Origin: Ornithinicoccus sp045032955
GTDB taxonomy: Bacteria > Actinomycetota > Actinomycetes > Actinomycetales > Dermatophilaceae
Length of the DNA: 64,000 nucleotides
NCBI RefSeq assembly: GCF_045032955.1
Contig: NZ_JBJFZU010000006.1
Span: forward strand, 186,001-250,000
Reading direction: 5' to 3'
The first letter of the stretch is position 1; every line of letters starts with the position of its first letter. A program made the translations under genes and the position numbers. The notes beneath the pieces are model-generated. The model saw only the letters and a program-made list of their open reading frames with translations, did no database searches and was not told the DNA's origin. Of the stretch, positions 1 to 8,420 are shown piece after piece.

Positions 1-759
1 CTCCGCGAGGTCGCCCACGGTCGCGAAGGTGGCGGCGACGGCGCCGACCACGGCGCCCGCCCACCAGGGGCCGTCCAGCAGCAGGCCCACGCACAGCACC
101 CCCACCAGGGCGCTGGTCCCGACCGAGCCGGCGAAACCCTCCCAGGACTTCTTCGGCGACAAGGACGGCGACATCGGGGTACGTCCCAGCAGGACGCCGA
201 CGGCATACCCGCCGGTGTCGGAGGCGACCGTCACCAGGATGAAGGTGAGGATCCGCCAGGCCCCGTCGTCCTGGGCGAGCATCAACGAGGCGATGGCCGC
301 GAGCAGCGGCACGTACGCCACGATGAAGACCCCACCGGCGATGTCCCGGGCAGCCCCGTCGCAGGGGCCGACGCTGCGCCACAGCAGGACCAGCGCCGCG
401 CTGGCGGCGAAGCCCGCGGCCAGCGCGTCCGGCCCGCCGTAGTAGGCGAGCGGGACCAGCGCGGTCGAGGCCAGCACCGGCGGCAGCGGCGGGTCGATGC
501 GGCCGCTGCGCAGGGCGTCGTCCAGCTCCCACACCCCGACCACGGCGGCGGCCGTCACCAGCCAGACGAAGGCGGGCGGCCAGAAGACCAGGCTGGCCAG
601 GATGAGCAGGATCAACCCCACCCCCACCGCGACCGCCGCGGGCAGGTTGCGCCCGGCGCGAGGGGCCGGTCGGGCGGGACCCGCCGTGGCCGCCGCTCGA
701 GCCGCCCGGCGCGTCATCGGCGTCTCGGGCGGGGCGGTCGGCACCTGGGGGTCGGTCAT
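1..759 (-). CDS. cdsA: phosphatidate cytidylyltransferase, 3' end cut by window edge
   Basis: Makes CDP-diacylglycerol from phosphatidic acid and CTP at the membrane, the precursor of phospholipids. From ATG at 759 the frame is open for 253 codons to the window edge. After a basic Ala/Pro-rich N-terminus come several hydrophobic membrane segments, then the family motifs SDTGGYAVGVLLGR and SPKKSWEGFAGS (about residues 180-212). The reading stops at TVGDLAE, just where the C-terminal CdsA signature (GDL.ES..KR) begins, so only the last part is missing. It lies 30 bases after frr, as in most actinobacteria, and is probably the last gene of the pyrH-frr-cdsA transcript. Confidence 0.93.
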   Translation of the reverse strand, partial: MTDPQVPTAPPETPMTRRAARAAATAGPARPAPRAGRNLPAAVAVGVGLILLILASLVFWPPAFVWLVTAAAVVGVWELDDALRSGRIDPPLPPVLASTALVPLAYYGGPDALAAGFAASAALVLLWRSVGPCDGAARDIAGGVFIVAYVPLLAAIASLMLAQDDGAWRILTFILVTVASDTGGYAVGVLLGRTPMSPSLSPKKSWEGFAGSVGTSALVGVLCVGLLLDGPWWAGAVVGAVAATFATVGDLAE

Positions 760-789
760 CCGGCGGCTCCGGGGCGAGGGCCGGACTGC

Positions 790-1356
790 TCAGACTGCGA
801 GCAGCTCGGACTCCTTGTGCTTGAGGATGTCGTCGACGATGTCCACGTGCTTCTTGGTCAGCGCTTCGAGCTCCTTCTCCGCGCGCGAGCCCTCGTCCTC
901 ACCGATGTCACCGTCCTTGACGGCCTTGTCGATGACGTCCTTGGCGTGCCGCCGCACGTGCCGCACGGAGACCTTCGCCTCCTCGCCCTTGGTGTGCGCC
1001 AGCTTGATGTACTCCCGGCGGCGCTCCTCGGTCAGCTGCGGCATGACGATCCTGATGGCGTTGCCGTCGTTGCTGGGGTTGGCCCCCAGGTCGGAGATCA
1101 TCAGCGCCTTCTCGATGTCCTTCATCGCGCTCTTGTCGTAGGGCGTGATGAGCACCGTGCGGGCGTCCTGCACGGTGAAGCTGGCCAGCTGCTGCAGAGG
1201 GGTCGGGGTCCCGTAGTAGTCCACGTCCAGCTTGGCGAACATCCCCGGGTGCGCGCGGCCGGTGCGGATGGAGGCCATGTCCTCCCGGGCGACCTCCACG
1301 GCCTTGCCCATCTTCTCCTCGCCCTCCAAGAGGGCCATCTCGATGACCTCGGACAT
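790..1356 (-). CDS. frr: ribosome recycling factor
   Basis: RRF splits post-termination ribosomes together with EF-G. The 188-residue product has the family's normal length and motifs: EKMGKAVEVAREDMASIRTGRAHP near the N-terminus, DYYGTPTPLQQLASF in the middle, and the long helical C-terminal half with VRHVRRHAKD and EKELEALTKKHVDIVD. A good ribosome binding site (AAGGAG) precedes the ATG at 1356. The gene follows pyrH by 50 bases and precedes cdsA, the standard order. Confidence 0.97.
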   Translation of the reverse strand: MSEVIEMALLEGEEKMGKAVEVAREDMASIRTGRAHPGMFAKLDVDYYGTPTPLQQLASFTVQDARTVLITPYDKSAMKDIEKALMISDLGANPSNDGNAIRIVMPQLTEERRREYIKLAHTKGEEAKVSVRHVRRHAKDVIDKAVKDGDIGEDEGSRAEKELEALTKKHVDIVDDILKHKESELLAV

Positions 1357-1406
1357 CAGCGGGTGCTCCTTCAGGTATGTGGCGTGCGGTCCGGTCGGCG
1401 CTGGTG

Positions 1407-2162
1407 TCAGCCCGAAGTGACCAGTGTCCCGATCCTCTCACCCTTGATCGCCCGGGTGATGGAGTCCGCGCCGTCCATGCCGAAGACCAGCATCGGCAGG
1501 TCGTTGTCCATGCAGAGGCTGAAGGCGGCCGCGTCGACCACCCGCAGGTTGCCGGTCAGGGCGTCGGAGAAGGTGAGCTCGTCCAGCTTGGTCGCCCCGG
1601 CGTCGGTCCGGGGGTCCGCGGTGTAGACGCCGTCCACCCCGTGCTTGCTCATCAGCACCTGGTCGCACTTGATCTCCAGCGCGCGCTGCGCCGAGACGGT
1701 GTCGGTGGAGAAGTACGGCATACCGGCACCGGCGCCGAAGATCACCACCCGGCCCTTCTCCAGGTGCCGCATCGCCCGACGCGGGATGTAGGGCTCGGCG
1801 ACCTGCCCCATGGTGATGGCGGTCTGCACGCGGGTGTCGACGCCCTCCTTCTCGAGGAAGTCCTGCAGGGCGAGGCAGTTCATCACGGTCCCCAGCATGC
1901 CCATGTAGTCGGCGCGCGAGCGCTCCATCCCCCGCTGCTGCAGCTCGGCGCCGCGGAAGAAGTTGCCGCCGCCGATGACGACCGCGATCTCCACGTCGGA
2001 GCGGTGGGCGTCCGCGATCTGGTGCGCGATCCCCTTGACCACGTCCGGGTCCACCCCGACGTGCCCGCCACCGAAGGCCTCGCCGGAGAGCTTGAGGAGC
2101 ACCCGGCGGCGGTCACCGGCGGCCTCGGGGGCGGTATGCGGCGCGGGCATGGTGGTCGTCAT
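1407..2162 (-). CDS. pyrH: UMP kinase
   Basis: Phosphorylates UMP to UDP, the first committed step to UTP and CTP; hexameric cytosolic amino-acid-kinase fold. The 251-residue product shows RRVLLKLSGEAFGGG at the N-terminus, VIGGGNFFRG, DYMGMLGTVMNCLALQ and the C-terminal KCDQVLMSKHGVDGVYTADP. The frame is open further upstream to 2231, but ATG 2162 is preferred because AGGAGG lies six bases before it (about 2167-2173) and the protein then matches the usual length. It is separated from tsf by a strong terminator, so it should have its own promoter in 2163-2266. Confidence 0.96.
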   Translation of the reverse strand: MTTTMPAPHTAPEAAGDRRRVLLKLSGEAFGGGHVGVDPDVVKGIAHQIADAHRSDVEIAVVIGGGNFFRGAELQQRGMERSRADYMGMLGTVMNCLALQDFLEKEGVDTRVQTAITMGQVAEPYIPRRAMRHLEKGRVVIFGAGAGMPYFSTDTVSAQRALEIKCDQVLMSKHGVDGVYTADPRTDAGATKLDELTFSDALTGNLRVVDAAAFSLCMDNDLPMLVFGMDGADSITRAIKGERIGTLVTSG

Positions 2163-2266
2163 ACGGGTCCTCCTGGACTCGGCTCCGTGGGCAGGGGCGA
2201 AGGCGTGGGCGCAGTCGCTCGATCCTGCCACACCGGGTGCGGGGTCACCGACGAGCGCCGGGCAGC

Positions 2267-2302
2267 GAGAAGGCCGGGCCCCTGGTGGGGCCCGGCCTTC
2301 TC
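2267..2302 (-). terminator. perfect 16-bp hairpin downstream of tsf
   Basis: GAGAAGGCCGGGCCCC (2267-2282) is followed by the loop TGGT and its exact reverse complement (2287-2302). It lies 21 bases after the tsf stop codon. There is no clear U-tract on either strand, which is common for actinobacterial terminators. It separates rpsB-tsf from pyrH-frr-cdsA. Confidence 0.85.
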
Positions 2303-2323
2303 GTGGTCAGGGTCGGCCTGGTC

Positions 2324-3160
<837 letters not shown>

Positions 3161-3199
3161 GAGTGGTTGGTACTCCTTCGTGAAGTCGGGTGGTGCGGG

Positions 3200-4165
3200 T
3201 CAGGACTGCGTGGTCTCGGGGACCTCGTCAGCGGTGGCCTCGGGGGTCTCCTCGGTCGAGGTCTCCTCCGTGGCGTCCGCCTCAGGAGCAGCAGCCTCCG
3301 AGGTCTCCTCGGGAGCAGCAGCCTCCGGGGTCTCCTCGGTGGCGTCCGCCTCGGGAGCAGCAGCCTCCGGGGTCTCCTCGGCGGCCTTCTCGTCGCTACC
3401 GGTGAGCAGCTCGCGCTCCCACTCGGCCATCGGCTCGGCACCGGTCGCGGCGTCGCCGCCCTCGGACTTGCCGCCGGAGCGGGAGATCAGGCCCTCGGCC
3501 ACGGCGTCGGCGACGACCCGGGTCAGCAGGGTGACCGACCGGATGGCGTCGTCGTTGCCCGGGATCTTGTAGTCGACCTCGTCCGGGTCGCAGTTGGTGT
3601 CCAGGATGGCGATGACCGGCAGGCCGAGCTTGCGCGCCTCGGTGACCGCGAGGTGCTCCTTCTTGGTGTCGACGACCCACACGGCCGAGGGCACCTTCTG
3701 CATGTCGCGGATACCGCCCAGCGTCTTGCTGAGCTTGTCGTACTCGCGGCGCATCATGAGGAGCTCCTTCTTCGTGCGACCGCTGCCGGCCACGTCGTCG
3801 AAGTCGATCTCCTCGAGCTCCTTCATGCGGGTGAGCCGCTTGGAGACGGTCTGGAAGTTGGTGAGCATGCCACCGAGCCAACGGTGGTTGACGTACGGCA
3901 TACCGACGCGGGTCGCCTGCTCGGCGATGGACTCCTGGGCCTGCTTCTTGGTGCCGACGAAGAGGATGGAGCCGCCGTGGGCGACGGTCTGCTGCACGAA
4001 GTCGAAGGCCTCGTTGAGGTAGGTCAGCGACTGCTGCAGGTCGATGATGTAGATGCCGTTGCGCTCGGTCATGATGAAGCGCTTCATCTTGGGGTTCCAC
4101 CGGCGGGTCTGGTGCCCGAAGTGGACGCCGCTCTCCAGGAGCTGGCGCATGGTGACGACGGCCAT
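3200..4165 (-). CDS. rpsB: 30S ribosomal protein S2 with acidic Ala/Glu tail
   Basis: Structural protein of the small subunit, needed for S1 docking in many bacteria. The 321-residue product opens with AVVTMRQLLESGVHFGHQTRRWNPKM, and residues 1 to about 250 cover the complete S2 core. Residues about 263-321 form a low-complexity tail of TEETPEAAAPEA-type repeats rich in Ala, Glu, Thr and Pro. The DNA of the tail contains internal repeats. The upstream Shine-Dalgarno sequence is weak (GAAAGCGAG). First gene of rpsB-tsf. Confidence 0.97.
   Translation of the reverse strand: MAVVTMRQLLESGVHFGHQTRRWNPKMKRFIMTERNGIYIIDLQQSLTYLNEAFDFVQQTVAHGGSILFVGTKKQAQESIAEQATRVGMPYVNHRWLGGMLTNFQTVSKRLTRMKELEEIDFDDVAGSGRTKKELLMMRREYDKLSKTLGGIRDMQKVPSAVWVVDTKKEHLAVTEARKLGLPVIAILDTNCDPDEVDYKIPGNDDAIRSVTLLTRVVADAVAEGLISRSGGKSEGGDAATGAEPMAEWERELLTGSDEKAAEETPEAAAPEADATEETPEAAAPEETSEAAAPEADATEETSTEETPEATADEVPETTQS
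3269..3379. repeat. 42-bp direct repeat in the rpsB tail
   Basis: Two nearly identical 42-base copies (3269-3310 and 3338-3379) begin 69 bases, i.e. 23 codons, apart, so the reading frame is kept. They encode the repeated Glu/Thr/Pro/Ala segments of the S2 C-terminal tail. Shorter GAGGTCTCCTC-like copies fill the flanks. This is a likely site of in-frame length variation. Confidence 0.8.
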
Positions 4166-4479
4166 GCCGTGTCTCGCTTTCTACTCGGTTGCAGTTGAGT
4201 TCCTGGCCCGGGGACGCTCCCCACCCGACGGCATCCGTACCGCCGGGACCGCGGGGTGCGCCACCGGCCTGCTGGCCGGACCACCAACGGTGGTGCGGTG
4301 CTGACCGGTCGCGCCCGGGCGCGAATTCATGCCTCTCCACCGACCCGTGGGCAGGGGAGGGTGCACGTCCCTCGATGGTACGCCAGCAGGGGGCCAGCAC
4401 CGAATCTGCCCGGACCCGCCGCGACGGGCCCCGCCCGTGCGCTCGTCCGGCCCGCGCCTCAGGTGGCTACGGTGAGGTG
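4166..4479. promoter_or_regulatory. rpsB 5' region with tandem hairpins; divergent intergenic
   Basis: This 314-base gap lies between rpsB (minus) and the aminotransferase gene (plus). I see no protein gene in it. It contains three adjacent self-complementary elements: CCGGCC-TGCT-GGCCGG (4264-4279), ACCACC-AAC-GGTGGT (4280-4294) and the 14-bp palindrome CGCGCCCGGGCGCG (4310-4323). All three would lie in or near the rpsB leader. A structured leader would fit autoregulation by S2, but that is inference. Confidence 0.45.
4468..4473 (+). promoter_or_regulatory. -10 box TACGGT, leaderless aminotransferase mRNA
   Basis: TACGGT ends six bases before the ATG at 4480. Transcription starting about seven bases after the hexamer would begin at the start codon itself. 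No clear -35 was identified. Confidence 0.55.
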
Positions 4480-5643
4480 ATGGACTCCCCCCTCGTCAGC
4501 CGCCTGCAGCCGTTCGGGACCAGCGTCTTCGCCGAGATGACCCAGCGTGCGCTGCAGTTCGACGCCGTCAACCTGGGACAGGGCTTCCCGGACACCGACG
4601 GCCCGTCGGAGATGGTGGACATCGCCGTCCGGGGGCTGCGGGAGGGTCTGAACCAGTACGCCCCCGCCCGTGGCCGCCCCGAGCTCCGGGAGGCGGTCGC
4701 CGCCCACCAGCAGCACTGGTACGGCATACCCCTGGACCCGGGGTCGGAGGTGCTGGTGACCGTCGGTGCCACGGAGGGGATCGCCGCCTCCCTGGTCGCC
4801 TTGGTGGAGCCGGGTGACGAGGTGCTGGTCATCGAGCCGTACTACGACTCCTACAGCGCCTGCATCGGCATCGCCGGCGGGGTCCGCCGGAGCGTGCAGC
4901 TGTCCTTCCCGGACCTCGCCCTGGACGTCGACGCGCTGCGCGCCGCGGTGACCGACCGGACCAGGGTGCTGCTGCTGAACACCCCGCACAACCCGACCGG
5001 CAAGGTCTTCACCGCGCAGGAGCTGGAGCAGGTGGCGCAGGTCGCCCGCGACCACGACCTGGTGGTGATCTCCGACGAGGTCTACGAGCACCTGGTCTTC
5101 GACGGTCGGCGGCACATCCCGATCGCCACCCTGCCCGGGATGGCCGAGCGGACGCTGACGATCTCCTCGGTCGGCAAGACCTTCTCGCTCACCGGGTGGA
5201 AGACCGGGTGGGTGAGCGGTCCGGCCCGGCTGGTGGACGCCGTCGCCGCGGTCAAGCAGTTCCTCACCTTCGCCGGGGTCAGCCACGTCCAGCCGGCGGT
5301 CGCGCACGGCCTCGGTATGCCGGACGCCTTCTTCACCGGGTTCGCCGCCGAGCTGCAGGCCAAGCGTGACCTGCTGGTCTCCGCGCTCGACGAGGTCGGC
5401 GTCCCGGTCAGCCCCTGCGCGGGGACCTACTTCGTCATCGCGGACCTCGCGGGCCACGGGGTCCAGGACGCGGTGGACTTCTGCCGGCGGCTGCCCGAGG
5501 AGCTCGGCGTGGTGGGGGTGCCGGTCTCGGTCTTCTGCGACGACCCGGAGCCGGTGCGCAGCCTGGTGCGTTTCGCGTTCTGCAAGAAGGACCACGTCCT
5601 GGAGGAGGCGGCGCGTCGGCTGCAACGGCTCGGATCGGCCTGA
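4480..5643 (+). CDS. class I/II PLP-dependent aminotransferase
   Basis: Cytosolic pyridoxal-phosphate aminotransferase of the kynurenine/glutamine-transaminase or DapC-like group. The 387-residue product shows NLGQGFPDTDGP near the N-terminus, NTPHNPTGKVF (Asn171-Pro172), SDEVYEHLVF (Asp199, Tyr202) and SSVGKTFSLTGWKTGW with the Schiff-base lysine at about Lys233. The frame extends upstream, but the protein family begins near MDSPLVSRLQPFG and a -10 box sits six bases before this ATG. The substrate cannot be fixed from sequence; methionine, kynurenine and N-succinyl-diaminopimelate aminotransferases all share these motifs. xerC follows after 12 bases. Confidence 0.88.
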   Translation: MDSPLVSRLQPFGTSVFAEMTQRALQFDAVNLGQGFPDTDGPSEMVDIAVRGLREGLNQYAPARGRPELREAVAAHQQHWYGIPLDPGSEVLVTVGATEGIAASLVALVEPGDEVLVIEPYYDSYSACIGIAGGVRRSVQLSFPDLALDVDALRAAVTDRTRVLLLNTPHNPTGKVFTAQELEQVAQVARDHDLVVISDEVYEHLVFDGRRHIPIATLPGMAERTLTISSVGKTFSLTGWKTGWVSGPARLVDAVAAVKQFLTFAGVSHVQPAVAHGLGMPDAFFTGFAAELQAKRDLLVSALDEVGVPVSPCAGTYFVIADLAGHGVQDAVDFCRRLPEELGVVGVPVSVFCDDPEPVRSLVRFAFCKKDHVLEEAARRLQRLGSA

Positions 5644-5655
5644 GACGCTGGACGG

Positions 5656-6588
5656 ATGGCACCGGCCGATCACCCCACGAGCCCGGTCCCGGAGCAGCTG
5701 CTGGACGCCTTCGAGCGGCACCTGCTCCTGGAGAAGGGTCGCTCGGCGCACACCGTCCGCGCGTACCTGGGTGACCTGCGCTCGCTGGGAGCCTTCCTCG
5801 CCGACCGGGGCACCGGCCACCTGGGGGACGTGCGACTGGCCGACCTGCGCGCCTGGTTGGCCGGACTGGGCGAGGCCGGTGGCTCGCGCTCAAGCATCTC
5901 TCGGCGAGCCGCGGCCGCCAAGACGTTCTTCCGGTGGGCCCGCCGGGCAGGACGGATCCCGACCGACCCGTCGCTGCGTCTGGTGGCGCCCGGTAAGGAG
6001 AAGCACCTGCCGGGAGTGCTCCGCCGGCCGCAGGCAGAGGAGCTGATGGACCTGGCGGCGGTCGCCGCCGACGACGACGACCCGGTGCACCTGCGCAACC
6101 GCGCGATGCTGGAGCTGCTCTACGCCTCCGGTATGCGCGTGGGCGAGCTCACCGGCCTGGACGTGGACGACCTCGACCTGGGGTCCGGGACGGCCCGCGT
6201 GCTGGGCAAGGGCGACAAGGAGCGGATCGTCCCCTTCGGCACCCCCGCGGCGGACGCGGTGGCCCTCTGGCTGGGCAGCGGTCGACCCCGGCTGGCCGGG
6301 GGGCACTCCGGCGCCGCGCTGTTCCTCGGGCGCCGAGGGGCGCGGGTCGATCAGCGCCAGGTCCGCTCGTCGCTGCAGGAGCTGCTGCGCCACCTCCCGG
6401 ACGCCCCGGCGATGGGCCCGCACGGCCTGCGGCACAGCGCCGCCACCCATCTGCTCGAGGGCGGCGCCGACCTGCGGACCGTGCAGGAGCTGCTGGGGCA
6501 CGCCAGCCTCGCCACCACGCAGATCTACACCCACGTCTCGGTGGAGCGGCTGCGCGAGGCGCACCGCCAGGCACACCCCCGCGCCTGA
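5656..6588 (+). CDS. xerC: tyrosine recombinase XerC
   Basis: Site-specific recombinase that, with XerD, resolves chromosome dimers at dif. The 310-residue product has an N-terminal SAM-like core-binding domain (about 12-105) and a catalytic domain with the full set of active-site residues: Arg161 in SGMRVGEL, Lys185 in LGKGDKER, His256 and Arg259 in HGLRHSAATHLL, His282 in LGHASLATTQIYTHV and nucleophile Tyr291. The position between rpsB and dprA is the usual actinobacterial xerC locus. It starts 12 bases after the aminotransferase and is probably co-transcribed with it. Confidence 0.95.
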   Translation: MAPADHPTSPVPEQLLDAFERHLLLEKGRSAHTVRAYLGDLRSLGAFLADRGTGHLGDVRLADLRAWLAGLGEAGGSRSSISRRAAAAKTFFRWARRAGRIPTDPSLRLVAPGKEKHLPGVLRRPQAEELMDLAAVAADDDDPVHLRNRAMLELLYASGMRVGELTGLDVDDLDLGSGTARVLGKGDKERIVPFGTPAADAVALWLGSGRPRLAGGHSGAALFLGRRGARVDQRQVRSSLQELLRHLPDAPAMGPHGLRHSAATHLLEGGADLRTVQELLGHASLATTQIYTHVSVERLREAHRQAHPRA

Positions 6589-6645
6589 GGGCACCTCTCT
6601 CCATCAGCACCGGCCCGAGCACCTCCCCCGGCCCCACGGCTCCCG

Positions 6646-7317
6646 TTACCGGCCGACGGGACGCAGGGTGAGCTCCACACCGAGCAGCAGCGGCATCGGG
6701 TCCACGTAGCCGTCCCGCCCGCGGACCGCCCCGAGGTGCAGGCAGTCGCCCGGGGTGCAGTGGCCGCCGACGTCCAGGCGCCCGAGGACCGCCCCGCGCG
6801 CCACCCTGTCCCCCCGCTCCGGCCGGTCCGAGACGGGTTGGTAGGTGCTGCGCAACCCGCTGGTGTGGGTGAGGCTGACCACACCGACCCCCGCGACGAC
6901 GCCGCTGTAGGTGACCACACCGGCCTGCACCGCCAGCACCGGCTCACCGGCCACCCCGGCCAGGTCGATGCCTCGGTGGCCGGCGGACCAGCGGTGCTCG
7001 GGAGGGTCGAAGCCATGGACGAGGTCCGGGACCCCGGTCAGCGGCCACCCCCAAACCGCGGTGTCCACCCGGTCCCGGGCCGTGCCCGCCGTCTCCCGGG
7101 TCCCGAGCACCTGGGAGGTCATCATCGCCCGCCCGGGCCCGGCCACCCCCGCGGCCGCGCCCCCGTCGCCGGTGGCGGTGCCGGTGGCACTGTTGGTGGC
7201 ATCCTCCGACCCACCGGCCGGTGACGTCGCCGCGGCGGGCAGCACGAGGCACCAGACCAGCAGCGCCCCCGCGGCCCGCATCACCCCCGCGGCCGGCATC
7301 ACCCCCGCGGCCCGCAT
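6646..7317 (-). CDS. exported M23-family (LytM-like) protein with altered active site
   Basis: Predicted secreted or membrane-anchored LytM-domain protein acting on, or regulating, peptidoglycan. A signal peptide (ALLVWCLVLPAAA) is followed by a low-complexity Gly/Ala/Thr segment and the M23 fold: HRGIDLAG supplies the first H...D zinc pair. The second motif reads DCLHLGAVRG: the zinc-binding His is kept, but the preceding catalytic His of HLH is Cys. Close actinobacterial relatives in this locus often show CLHW/CLHL, so this may be a non-classical or inactive group. The start is uncertain: ATGs at 7317, 7299 and 7281 lie in three 18-bp repeats, and GTG 7338 is also open. ATG 7317 overlaps the dprA stop as TGATG. 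Confidence 0.82.
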   Translation of the reverse strand: MRAAGVMPAAGVMRAAGALLVWCLVLPAAATSPAGGSEDATNSATGTATGDGGAAAGVAGPGRAMMTSQVLGTRETAGTARDRVDTAVWGWPLTGVPDLVHGFDPPEHRWSAGHRGIDLAGVAGEPVLAVQAGVVTYSGVVAGVGVVSLTHTSGLRSTYQPVSDRPERGDRVARGAVLGRLDVGGHCTPGDCLHLGAVRGRDGYVDPMPLLLGVELTLRPVGR

Positions 7318-7320
7318 CAC
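7267..7320. repeat. three tandem 18-bp repeats at the M23 gene start
   Basis: Units at 7267-7284, 7285-7302 and 7303-7320 are identical except one base in the middle copy. On the minus strand each carries GGGGTGATG, i.e. a purine-rich stretch and an ATG. They encode (V)MRAAG / MPAAG / MRAAG at the N-terminus of the exported protein and overlap the end of dprA. Confidence 0.9.
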
Positions 7321-8420
7321 CCGCGTCGGCGCCGCCACCCGTCCAGCACCTCCTCCGCATGCCCCGAGCGCTCGAGCTCACGCAGGGCGGCCAGGGTCTC
7401 CCGCAGCCCCAGGCCGGAGCGGAGCATCACCTCGTCCACGGTGCTGGAGGTGCGGGGGCGCAACCACTGCCAGACCCGGCGCAGCTCCTCGGCGAGCGCG
7501 TCCTCCCCACGGGTCGGACCGTGCTTGGCCGGTGCCAGGTCGAGCCCGAGCCGGCCCACCAGCTCGACCACCTCGGCCGCGTCGGTGACCAGCTCGGCGC
7601 CCATCCGTATCTCGGCGTGGCAGCCCTGGGAGAGCAGGCTCTGCACCGGGCCGGGGACCGCCATCACGTGCCGTCCGAGCTCCCTTGCGTGCTTGGCGGT
7701 GGACCGGGCCCCGGAGCGCAGCCCCGCCTCCACCACGACGGTCCCGAGGGACAGCGCGGCGATCACTCGGTTCCGGGAGAGGAAGCGCATCCGAGCGGGG
7801 GCCCCGCCCGGCGGTGTCTCGCTGACCAGGGCGCCGGTCCGGGCGACCTGGTGGATCAGCTCGGTGTTGGCCCGCGGGTAGGCGACGTCCACCCCGCCGG
7901 CGAGCACCGCCACCGTGCACCCGTCCACGGCCAGCGCCGCCCGGTGCGCCGCGGCGTCGATGCCGAAGGCCGCCCCGGAGACGACGGTGAACCCCCTCCC
8001 GGCCAGGTCGACCGCAAGGTCGGCCGTCACGTGGTCGCCGTAGGCGGTGCTGGCCCGGGCACCGACCAGCGCCACCGCCCGGGTGGCGACCTCGTCCAGC
8101 CGTGCGGGGCCCTTCACCCACAGGCACCACGGGGGCGCGCCGAGCTCGTCCAGGCATACCGGCCACTCGGGATCGCCCGGCACCAGCACCCTGGCGTCCA
8201 GGACGGCCGCGACCCGCACGTCGTCCTGCGCGGTGGCGCGTTCGGCGCGGGCCGCCATCCGGGCCAGGCCGACCCCGTCGGGGGTCCGCCCGTCACGCAG
8301 GGCGTATCCCACCAGGTCCAGCGGACCGTGCTCCTGCACCAGCGCCTGCACCCCGTCGTCGTAGGGCTCCGCCAGCCTGCAGAGCAGCACCCGGGCGGAC
8401 CGTTCGTCGAGGGGTCTCAT
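7317..8420 (-). CDS. dprA: DNA-processing protein DprA
   Basis: Loads RecA on incoming single-stranded DNA during transformation and is conserved even in non-competent bacteria. The 367-residue product contains the Rossmann-like DprA core: VALVGARASTAYGDHV, VVSGAAFGIDAAAHRAAL, VAVLAGGVDVAYPRANT, FLSRNRVIAALS and PGPVQSLLSQGCHAEI, plus a C-terminal winged helix (about 300-367). The frame is open upstream to 8612, but ATG 8420 overlaps the stop codon of the preceding yifB gene as ATGA and gives the normal family N-terminus. The 3' end overlaps the M23 gene start. Confidence 0.95.
   Translation of the reverse strand: MRPLDERSARVLLCRLAEPYDDGVQALVQEHGPLDLVGYALRDGRTPDGVGLARMAARAERATAQDDVRVAAVLDARVLVPGDPEWPVCLDELGAPPWCLWVKGPARLDEVATRAVALVGARASTAYGDHVTADLAVDLAGRGFTVVSGAAFGIDAAAHRAALAVDGCTVAVLAGGVDVAYPRANTELIHQVARTGALVSETPPGGAPARMRFLSRNRVIAALSLGTVVVEAGLRSGARSTAKHARELGRHVMAVPGPVQSLLSQGCHAEIRMGAELVTDAAEVVELVGRLGLDLAPAKHGPTRGEDALAEELRRVWQWLRPRTSSTVDEVMLRSGLGLRETLAALRELERSGHAEEVLDGWRRRRG

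Noticed and set aside
1407..2231. pyrH with a 23-residue N-terminal extension starting at 2231
   Set aside because: ATG 2162 has AGGAGG at ideal distance and matches the family N-terminus; the extension has no similarity.
3238..3382. CRISPR-like array in the repetitive rpsB tail
   Set aside because: The repeats are in frame, differ in spacing and encode an Ala/Glu tail of S2; there are no unique spacers.
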